From Heterohyrax brucei (Eukaryota > Chordata > Mammalia > Hyracoidea > Procaviidae), in the NCBI GenBank assembly GCA_028571685.1, contig CM053141.1:56976333-57040332 (forward strand): DNA of 64,000 bases, given 5' to 3'. Under the pieces are notes generated by a model that saw only the letters and a program-made list of their open reading frames with translations, did no database searches and was not told the origin of the DNA. Both the position numbers and the translations under genes were made by a program. The stretch's first letter is position 1, and each line of letters begins with the position of its first letter. Shown one piece after another: positions 55,546-64,000 of this stretch.

Positions 55546-56074
55546 CTACTCTTAAGTTTTTATCTTATTCCAATTTCATTTGGTGCTTAGAATATTCTAA
55601 AGCATTGGCTTGTGAAAATGGGAAGAACAGAGAGTGAGAAGACCGTGATCTTATCTATCATTAAAGTCTTTATCCACTCTGATATTGATGTAAGTTTCTC
55701 TTGCTTAATAACGGTCTACTGCTCCTAATGCAATTCTCTTTACAAACAAACCCCGTTGGCTCCGACTTCTTCCCGACTTTGGACAGTGTGTACCCTGGAA
55801 ATGAATACAGAACACGAGAGGACAAGAAACAACTAGTTAGTGCCAGTGGTCTCCCAATTCACGCAGGAGCTCGTTAAACTGAAGACAACCTGAGTAATCA
55901 CGTGACTTGTTTACTTTTTCTCCTTTTAAAATGGAGAGTAAATGGGACATAATAGCTCAGTGCAATCTAAAGGAGACATCTTCAAAAAAGATACAGAGAC
56001 TATATACAGAGCTTAGAGTCCATTATTCATTCTGACATTGAAACAACCAAAAAGCTTTATAAAAAACAATTAAA
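55546..56074. other. Unassigned sequence
   Basis: No repeat or exon recognised. Confidence 0.3.
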
Positions 56075-56245
56075 GCAGGTGATGTATGTGAAATCTTCAC
56101 AATAACTTACTGAGATAGCCACACTTATTATTTCCTTTTAATGCTGAAAAAATTGGAGCTTGGAGAGGTTAAGTGCCAGAGCTTGAACCAAAATCCTGTG
56201 ACTCTATAGTGTTGATTCTCATTTTACTGCACAGACTACCAGTCT
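56075..56245 (-). mobile_element. MIR
   Basis: Reverse MIR: cttcacaataacttactgag, ggagcttggagaggttaagt, then gccagagcttgaaccaaaat. Confidence 0.7.
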
Positions 56246-56419
56246 CGGCTGTCTAAAATATTATTCCTTCAGATTTCTGACATCTGGTGTTTTGCTGGTG
56301 GTGGATTTTTTTTGTTTGTTTTTGTCTTTTTAAGACCATTGTTGGCATTTCAATTGACCAGAGTCCAAACAAACGGTGATGCTCTGCAGAATTCCTTTAT
56401 ATGAGAAGTGATGTATTAG

Positions 56420-56875
56420 TGTCATGGATTGAATTGTGTCCCCCTCAAAAATGTGTGTGTTGAGTCAGGTAGGAGTCCCAATATGGTGCCATTCCTTCCA
56501 CGTGTTGTGAATCCTGCCACTGTGATATTGATGAGGGAGAATATGCAGCAGTTGTGTTAGTGAGGCAGGAGTCAACCTACAAGCTTGTGGGATATAGGGA
56601 AGAGAAGTGAGCAAACAAAGTTGGGAAACTCACAGCACCAAGAAAGCACGACCACGAGCAGAGCACATCCTTTGGACCTAAGGTTTCCATGGTGAGATGC
56701 TCTTGTTGAATTTGGACTCTTGGCCTACCGGACTGCAATGATTTCTCATATTGAGTGGACTTGTAACCTGTAAATGGATTTGTGCCTTACTGGACTGTGA
56801 CAATAAAAGTGTCTCTTCATGAAGCCTTCCACTCATAGTATTTTTCTCCTGGAGCTGTACCAGGTGAGTAAGACA
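56420..56875 (+). mobile_element. Solo LTR, ERVL-MaLR type, with perfect 5-bp target duplication
   Basis: Starts tgtcatggattgaattgtgt and ends gtgagtaagaca; 456 bp. Flanked by attag at 56415-56419 and 56876-56880. No viral genes; looks whole as a solo LTR. Confidence 0.9.
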
Positions 56876-56880
56876 ATTAG

Positions 56881-57376
56881 TAATTTAAATCATGCTATAA
56901 AATAATCCCACTCCTGATCTATTATTTTAAGCCATCTGCTCTGTGATAATCAGTCTCAACCTGACGAAAAAAAGTGAATTTGAGTTTTGTTTTTGATGCT
57001 AACTTAGATATCAGATATTGCTGGAAGACATTTTCCGCAATGTCAGCTGGGTCACTTAGTTCATTTGCGTGCAGAGCAGACATCTGCCAAGACTCATCTT
57101 TCCAGGGTTTTTGTCTGACAGAACTAGGTAATGGACAAAAATGAGAAGTCTTTTTCCTCAATGAGTTCCATAGACAATGGCCAGTTCAGCCAGGAATAAT
57201 ACAGGAGCAAGCAAAATACCGGGGATAACTCATTTATACATTAACTAATCTGTCTAGGTTTTCTTTCTTTTTCTACATTATAATTTGAACAGTTCTTACA
57301 GATTTATATTGTCCAAAATCATAAACCAACTCAAAAAAAAAAGAAGGAAGGAAAAAGGAGAGATGCAATTCTCTGT
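56881..57376. other. Unassigned sequence
   Basis: No repeat recognised. The 79-codon reverse frame at 56922-57161 has no domain. Confidence 0.3.
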
Positions 57377-57540
57377 TTAAAACTAGTTGCCGTGGAGTTG
57401 ATTTCCAATCATCGTGACCTCACATGTGTCAAGAGTTGAGTTGTGTTCCATATGGTTTTCAGTGGCTTGTTTTTCAAAAGCAGGTTGCTAGGGTTTTCTT
57501 CAGAGGTACTTCTGGGTGAACACAAACTTGAAATCTTTTA
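57377..57540 (-). mobile_element. AfroSINE, longer form, partial
   Basis: aaaactagttgccgtggagt, gagttgtgttccatatggtt, and tcttcagaggtacttctggg. The head is missing. Confidence 0.82.
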
Positions 57541-57781
57541 TACTATTTGTACACCAAGAGGCTTACTTGTCTCCCTAAACACTTCTGAAAACCTTTCTGG
57601 ACTGAAAGACTCTTCAAACACCAAACTTAGCTTCTTATTGTTACTCCTTTCGTGGAGATGGGGCAGAGTGTATCCTACCCTGCCGGTTTCCTCCTTATCC
57701 CACTTTACCTAAAGGAAACCTTATTAGTCACTTCTGGTATAACTTAAGCAATAATTCATTTCATTATTAATTTAAAACATT

Positions 57782-58372
57782 TTATTTGGATCCACCATCA
57801 GTGCCAAGGAAGCAGCAGTCAAGAAATCAAACAACATGTTGTATTAGGCAAATCTGCTACAAAAGATCTCTTGAAAGTGTTGAAAAGCAAAGAGGTTACT
57901 CGGAGGACTAAAGTGTGCATGACCCAAGCAATGATATTTTCAATTGCCTCATGTTCATGTGAAAGATGGACAAAGAATAAGGTAGGCTGAAGAAGAACTG
58001 ATGCCTTTGAATTATGCCATTGGGGAAATATATTGAATATGCTATGGACAGCCCAAAGAATGAGCAAGTCTGTCTTAGAAGAAGTACAGTCAGCATGCTC
58101 CTTGGAAGTGAAGATGGCAAGACTTATCTCATGTACTTTGGACAGGTTATCAGGAGGGACCAGTCCTTGGAGAAGGGCATCATACTTGGTAAAGTAGAGG
58201 GTCAAGGAAAAAGAAAAAGGCACTCGAAGATAGGGGTCAACATAGTAGCTGCATCAACGGGCTCAAACACAGCAGTGATTATGAGGCTGGTGCAGAATGG
58301 GGCAATGTTTTGTTTTGTTGTACATTGGGTCTCTGTGAGTTGGAACCAACTAAACAGTACCTAATAACAACG
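57782..58372 (+). mobile_element. RTE 3' end with ORF2 C-terminus
   Basis: ttatttggatccaccatcag starts the homology. The ORF2 C-terminal region includes ttgaatatgctatggacagc and gtcttagaagaagtacagtc. The tail is gtgagttggaaccaactaaa then cctaataacaac. 5'-truncated with stops. Confidence 0.9.
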
Positions 58373-59770
58373 ATAGCTTATTTCTCCATTCTGTGAAACT
58401 TATTGCTAAAACTGATAAAATAAAGCTGTCTAAATTCAGTTAGCTATATGTGAAAGTATATTAATAAACTTAAGAGTTATCTAACAAGAGCTATTTCAGT
58501 CACATTATTGCATCAGATCTGAAATTCTCCCTCTTGCTGAAAATTTTTAGCATTGTTTCTTTCATAAGCGCTTTCCCATCAGCATTGCTTCTTAGGACTT
58601 TAGCAAAAGGTTTAAATATTTCAGAAAAGATTATCATCTAACACACGAGCAGAGGCTAGTTTCAGTAATCACCATTTCTATTTGCCACAGAAGCCTGTCA
58701 TCTGATCTTAACCACACTTTTGACTTCCAGTTTGCAAACCTGGTTTTGTGTGTTTACTATGAGGATAATTGGGTAGTTACAGAGATCAGCTTCCTAAAAG
58801 GATGAATAGGAAGCTAACTGGCTTTGAAAAGAGAAGGTAGTAGACCATGAGTCAACAGTGATCGATGACTAAATGGTCCTGGGAGTCCTGGAAAATCAGC
58901 ATGTGGGGTTGCTTGGAGAACAGGAAGCAGCCTACCGGGTGTTATGCAACCCATCCTACTCATCCGGAACCCCCAGAATGGTATGAACATTGACCCCTTG
59001 ATAGAGGTAGATAGGAGACAGGTAGGCTAAGTAGGAGAGCTACTTTACAGTTCTTTCTGAGGTTAACCCTATCTCTTGGCTCAAGTCTTTGTTTCCACTA
59101 TTAGTTCTCTCTGTTGAGAATCAAGAAGCAAAATATCACAACTCCAAGTCTGTGATAACTTACCAGAATACCACCATAATGTTGAAGAAACTCTAGTTTT
59201 CTTTTGACAAGTGTTTTATAAAAACACTATGGGACCAGACTCTTACTGAATAAAGACTAACAATCATTCCTCTCCAGAAGCTTAAAGTTAAAATTCAAAT
59301 GAGCACAAGAGATATCTCCCACTGTTCCAGGGCCAGCACCTTGTTTCAGGGTCACATTTCCTGAGTGTGTGTGTTTTTGATCACCATTACAAGTTTCAAC
59401 AAGAGCTGGGAGGCAAGAGCTATTTAGGAATCTAAGTAAACTTAGAGAACACCTAGTCACAAGTTAGAATCCATAAAGCACATTTGTATTATGCTTGCTT
59501 TTAAAGAAAATCATAGGATGAAAGATAAAGAATATGATTTTCCTAACTTCTGGCCATAACGTAATCTCAATGATTACATTCCATATTGAGAATCAGTTGG
59601 AGAGAAATGGAGAGATTTTTCTCAGAATGGAACTTTTGAGAAGAACAATATAAATGGTCATTTTGGAGGAAATTTTATATGTCATTTACAGTGCTTCGGC
59701 CAAATATGGTAGATTAAATTTTTGTAGATGCTACTGTATTTCTCTCTAATCACTATGATTTTATTTGAAA
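58373..59770. other. Long unassigned stretch
   Basis: No SINE, LINE or LTR recognised, and no exon supported. One of the longer repeat-poor intervals of the window. Confidence 0.35.
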
Positions 59771-59976
59771 GCAAAAACTAGTTGCCATTAAGTTGACTCT
59801 AGCTTGTAGCTAACCCATGTGTGTCAGGTAGAACAGCGGTAAGTTTCCAAGGCTATAACCTTTTGGAAGAAGATCATCACACCTTCCTTGTGAGTTGCCT
59901 CTGGGTAGGTTCAAACTGCCAACCTGTCAGTTAGTAGTTGAGCATTTAACCATTTGCACCACCCAGGGACTCCTAC
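59771..59976 (-). mobile_element. AfroSINE, longer form
   Basis: aaaactagttgccattaagt, gcctctgggtaggttcaaac, and gcaccacccagggactcct. Confidence 0.88.
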
Positions 59977-60349
59977 ATTTGATATTAGGGTATAGAATCA
60001 TTGGTTGTTCAAGGTCTTAAAATGTTTATTTTTAGAGCATTAGGAGACTCAGAAGCTTGGTACATGAAATAGTAAGGAAAAAATTAAATACATAAAATTT
60101 TTAGAAGATGTTACATTAGTGTATGCCTCCATATTTTGTGACTCCAAATTAACATTTCCAAAAATTTTCCTAGCAATGTATTTAGACTTCACACACCTAA
60201 AAATGGAAGGCAGGAGTTATACATTTAAGACGGCACCATCTGCCTCTCCATGCACCTTAGTGCTTGGAAATTGAGTCACTGCCAAATTCCTGATGAAAAC
60301 TGAATGCATAAAATGGAACGAATGACTCAGTAGTCTAATACTTAAATAA
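59977..60349. other. Unassigned sequence
   Basis: No repeat or exon recognised. Confidence 0.3.
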
Positions 60350-60485
60350 ATTTGGGATGATTACTTATTATGTCTCAGTTTCCTCATATGTATAAAGAAT
60401 ACTCACCCTAATTATCTTAGAGGGTTAGTATGAGCCTCAGATGAAGTACTAAAATTGAAAATACTGGTCTGAATAAATGAATGTT
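60350..60485 (+). mobile_element. MIR 3' part
   Basis: tgtctcagtttcctcatatg, ttagagggttagtatgagcc, then ctgaataaatgaatg. Confidence 0.65.
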
Positions 60486-60493
60486 ATCACAGT

Positions 60494-60642
60494 TCTAAGT
60501 TGCCTTGGTGCCATAACACTTAAGAACTTGGCTGTAATCTGCCAGGTGCTCCTTGGAAACTCTATAGAGAAGTTCTACTCTGTCCTCTAGCATTGCTTTG
60601 AGTTAGAATCAACTCCATGGCAGTGAATTTGGGTTTCGGTTA
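60494..60642 (+). mobile_element. AfroSINE
   Basis: ttgccttggtgccataacac, ctctatagagaagttctact, tail gagttagaatcaactccatg. Confidence 0.87.
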
Positions 60643-60815
60643 TAACTAAAAGGCTGATGGTTTGAACTAGCCAATGGATCTGTGGGAGACAAACCTGGCT
60701 ATGTGCTTCCATAAAGATTACAGCCAAGAAAGCATGATAGGTAATTCTACTCTGTCTCACGGGGTCAGTGGGAGCCAAAAATCTCCTCTGTGGCACCTAA
60801 AAACAGCAACATGGC
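60643..60815 (+). mobile_element. AfroSINE, longer form, lacking its head
   Basis: aaaaggctgatggtttgaac, gcttccataaagattacagc, gtaattctactctgtctcac, ending ggcacctaaaaacagcaaca, an RTE-like tail. Tandem with the preceding SINE. Confidence 0.82.
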
Positions 60816-60819
60816 TAAC

Positions 60820-61494
60820 TGTAGAGCTCTTTAGTCACTATGCTATCAGATCTCTGTACTAATGTTACAAACACGGATTTAACTCCACGTGTCTGGTACC
60901 CTCCTATATTCAAGAAATGTAAAGCAAAGTACGGTCCCTGCCTTTAAGAAGGTCACTATCAGATGAGGAAGACAAATTCATGAACAACTCTAAGGAATTA
61001 TGAGTATAACGTAACAAGTGTTACAATAAAATTATGAAAGTACCAGAACCACACACTGAAAACATAATATGGAATGCAGGAGCTAGTCATTTGGCATAAC
61101 AGTCTGGTCAACCCGTTGCTCAGAAATTTCAGTTGGCTCATAGATTCTGACCTAGATTCCTTTGTGTATAATAGATTAGCTTAATGAATTAGGGAGCCTC
61201 ATAATTTGATATAAGCTTTAGGATTATTATTTCTTCTTGATAGATTGGCTTTGTATCATTGACCCTCTTATCACTGGTAATATGCGTTGCTGCTTTGATC
61301 AAGTTACCCGTCTACTGATTAGTGTTAGATGGAGCAACTTTTTCTGTTCTTTGATGTTTAACTTAACTGTATCCTTACAGCTTAAGTGGGTTTTGTAAGC
61401 AATGTATAGCTGGGTCTTACTTTTTAATCCAATCCGGCAATCTCTATCATCTAACCAGCATATTTAGACCACTTATGATCAATGTCCACCACTT
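60820..61494. other. Unassigned sequence
   Basis: An old L2-like block (cggtccctgcctttaagaag) lies near 60930. Otherwise nothing recognised. Confidence 0.3.
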
Positions 61495-62655
61495 GTCTGT
61501 CAGTTTGTTGCACTGCAGTGGCTGACATGTTGCTGTGATGCTGGAAGCTATTCCACCAGGGTTTTGAATATCAGCAATGTCATCCACAGTGGACAGTTTC
61601 AAGGCGAGTTTGAAGACTAAGAAGTAGGACCTGGCAATGTACTCCTGAAAACACTAGCCAGTGAAAACCTTCTAGATAGCCATAAAACATTGTCAGATGT
61701 AGTACCAGAGGATGACCCATCATGGATTAAATTGTGTCCTTCAAAAATTGTATAGACTTGGTTAGACCGTGGTTCTCAGTCTGGTATGGCTAACCTCCCT
61801 TTTGTGATTGTAATTTTATGTTAAAGAGGGTTAGGACGGGATTGTAAAACTTTTCTAAGGTTACACCTCTGATCCAGTTTAAAAGGACTTTTCAGCTGCT
61901 GTTGGACTGTGGTTCCTGCTTGGTTCCTCCTAGTCCAGGGAACGGTTGTTAAGAAAGACATTCTCCTTAGCCAACAAAGAGACAAAGCTTCCCCTGGAGT
62001 TGACACCCTGAATTTGGACTTCAGGCCTACTAGACTGTGAGAAAATAAATTTGTCTTTGTTAAAGCCATCTACTTGTGATATTTCTGTTACAGCAGTACT
62101 AGATGGCTAAGACAACCCTGCTGGATTGGAAGACACTCAAAATATGACTAGGGAGGCTCCCTCTTCCAAGTAGAGTTAGCCTTAATGACATGGATAGAGT
62201 AAATTTTTTGGAACTTTTGTTTGGTAGTGTGCCACAACTCAAAATAAGAAGAGACAGTTGTAAACAACCATTAATAATTGGAACATACAAAGTTTGAATC
62301 CAGGAAAATTGGAAGTTGTCAAAAATTAAATGGAACATTTGAGGATTGATATCTTAGGCATTAATGAGCTGAAAAGGACCAGTACTGGGCATTCTAAACC
62401 ACATAATCATGAAGCCTACAATGCCAATAATGACCAGTTGAAAAGGAATGGCATGACATTCATTGTCAAAAAAACATTTCAAGATCTATCCTGAAGTATG
62501 ACTCTGTCACTGATAAAATAATATTGATATGCTTCCAAGAAAAAGTTAGTACAATTATTATTCATATTTATGCATCAATAATTAAGAACAAAAATAATAA
62601 TAATAAAGCTTTTTACCGACCTCTACTGTCTGAAATTGATCAACAATATATGTAT
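61495..62655 (+). mobile_element. RTE 5' region and endonuclease start, split by an LTR
   Basis: 61495-61717 and 62115-62655 are contiguous RTE 5' sequence. The first part holds the 5' UTR (gttgctgtgatgctggaagc; tagccagtgaaaaccttcta). The second has ttggaagacactcaaaatat, ttgaggattgatatcttagg and ttcattgtcaaaaaaacatt, the endonuclease N-terminus. Homology stops near 62655, so the 3' side is missing, unusual for a LINE. The LTR at 61719-62114 interrupts it. Confidence 0.85.
61719..62114 (+). mobile_element. MaLR-type solo LTR inside the RTE
   Basis: Starts near catggattaaattgtgtcct and ends agatggctaagaca, about 396 bp. The flanks share accc. RTE sequence continues on both sides, so the LTR is younger than this RTE. 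No viral genes. Confidence 0.83.
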
Positions 62656-63060
62656 ATATTTTTACTGGTTTTGCTTCTCCAGAGAACACAGCCTAAGGTA
62701 GTGTAGCTCTCTACTTTCCCTTTGCAGTATTGGGTTCTGCAAACTTGCATCAGCTTGTCTTCCATGAGCCCATTTCCTCAACTCAGGGACACTGCTGGGC
62801 TCTGCCTGGGTTCCTCCTGCCTGTGTCAAAGGCTAAAAACATTTCCCAGAATGTAAAGAAAAATACTTGGGCAATTTCAGGGCACCCTTAGTTTGTTTCT
62901 CTCTCTATCAGGGATCATTGTCCTTCACTGTCTGAGGACCAGTGTCTTGAATCCACTGTTTCACATGTTTTGTCCAGATATTTGTTTTAGGTGGGAGGAT
63001 AAATCTAGTCTTTTTCACTCCATCTTGATTGGAAACATAAGTCCTGTAGAACAGATTTTC
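62656..63060 (-). mobile_element. Possible old L1 3' UTR
   Basis: Blocks such as cactgtctgaggaccagtgt, tgttttgtccagatatttgt and cactccatcttgattggaaa resemble a reverse L1M-type 3' UTR. Family uncertain. Confidence 0.35.
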
Positions 63061-63462
63061 ATTAGTTCAACAGAAACAGTTGTGGTACCAAGTCTTGTCA
63101 TGAAATTAGAGGACAGAGAACTGTATTGAATAAAACACGTAGAGTACCAAAGACAAAGGAAGTTAACTTACTCATTTTATGCTCTAAGCTTGTCCTAGTG
63201 AGTAGCTCAGGGCCACCAAACTGTCTAAATAAACATCTGGTCTTATTGTTGAGGATTATTTTTCTAGTCCTGGGAGGATACCCAGGGACATACAGTATCT
63301 CTCTGCGCCTGAGAAAAGCATATAAGAAATTCTACAGGAGAGTACATTGTAGAAATGCTGGGTACCGTACTTCTGGGGCGGAGATAAAGACTCATTAGCC
63401 AGCTAAATTGGACTAAGTAACTTTTAAAACTCCATTTTATTTTAATTTTCTTATCTATAAGC
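63061..63462. other. Unassigned sequence
   Basis: No repeat recognised. The 90-codon frame at 63126-63398 has no domain. Confidence 0.3.
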
Positions 63463-63640
63463 GGAAACCCTGGTGGTGTAGTAGGTTAAATGCTACATCT
63501 GCTAACCAAAAGGTCAGCAGTTCGTATCTGCCAGACACTCCTTGGAAACTCTATGGGGCAGTTCTACCCTGACCTTTAGGGTTGCTATGAGTCGGACCTG
63601 ATTCGATGGCAATGGGTTTGTTTTTTTATTTGTTTGTTTT
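63463..63640 (+). mobile_element. AfroSINE
   Basis: aaccctggtggtgtagtagg, gctaaccaaaaggtcagcag, ctctatggggcagttctacc, tail tatgagtcggacctgattcg. Close to consensus. Confidence 0.92.
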
Positions 63641-64000
63641 TGATATCTATAATGCAGGGACAACTCTGCCAACTCTCCTAACCACAAAGACTTTCCAGTT
63701 TCTAGTTCTTGATTAATTAGCACTGTAAATTAGGACTTCAGGGTAGAAAATATTTTAAGCATATTAGGTTGAAATTCAAAGTGTAGTTCCAGAATGTTAT
63801 TAATAATATAGGAATGGATCACGTAGAATATTAAGAAATCAACAGTCTGGTTTTACAAATATTTCTCATTATTCCAGTAACCTGATTTTTTTCCTTCCTT
63901 TTTTCCCTTCCTTGGTGAATGTTGATGCTTGAGATAGTCACTAAAGCCTCTAAACATCTAAACAACACTAAAGCTCCAACATCCCAGTTTTCCCAGATAT
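63641..64000. other. Unassigned sequence to the window end
   Basis: AT-rich, with no repeat or exon recognised. Confidence 0.3.

Overview
The window looks like a gene-poor stretch (intergenic or deep intronic) of an afrotherian mammal genome, most likely an elephant or close paenungulate. The pointers are about thirty-five tRNA-derived AfroSINE copies, many fragments of an RTE-type LINE whose 3' tail matches the AfroSINE tail, a second SINE with a tRNA-Gly head, and young L1 3' UTRs of a type I associate with elephant. Ancient mammalian MIR, L2 and L1 remnants lie beneath. Base composition is AT-rich and I see no CpG island. Species and family names come from recall of consensus sequences, not from a search.

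I found no host protein-coding exon I can support. All open frames are short (152 codons or fewer), and most of the long ones fall in repeats or look like chance. The recognisable coding remnants are transposon-derived: RTE endonuclease and reverse transcriptase (35082-38935, 45214-46082, 57782-58372, 61495-62655), L1 ORF2 C-terminus (8690-10340) and mariner transposase C-terminus (20389-20931, 42597-42778).

Layout. 1-3335: MaLR-type LTR, AfroSINEs, RTE and L1 tails. 3478-8690: scattered SINEs and one ERV1-like LTR. 8690-10340: an old L1 split by an LTR and a SINE. 11116-13086: two LTRs, one with a perfect hairpin and one with 39-bp tandem repeats. 13566-18149: SINEs of two types, an internally deleted RTE and a ~1.1-kb ERV2-like LTR. 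18150-29190: the most unique-looking part, holding a palindromic mariner inside an AfroSINE, L2/MIR pieces and a split MaLR-like LTR. 29190-34810: dense SINEs, three LTRs and an inverted duplication. 35082-38935: a near-complete RTE interrupted by an L1 3' end and an LTR. 38936-47372: SINEs, RTE tails, a deleted mariner, a 147-bp tandem duplication and an (AC)25 microsatellite. 47372-53600: sparse. 53890-62660: four MaLR-type LTRs, three with matching or near-matching target duplications, and further RTE pieces.

The elements act as an ecosystem rather than as a pathway. RTE is the probable driver of both SINE families, which carry its 3' tail. Insertions nest (LTR in L1, LTR in RTE, L1 in RTE, mariner in SINE, LTR in an inverted-repeat arm) and give a relative order of activity. 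The most distinctive observations are the two-tailed mariner, the tRNA-Gly SINE built from both ends of the RTE, a 52-bp exact local duplication, a perfect LTR hairpin and a fold-back pair of ~175-bp arms. All look like products of transposition or repair; I did not find a new cellular system.
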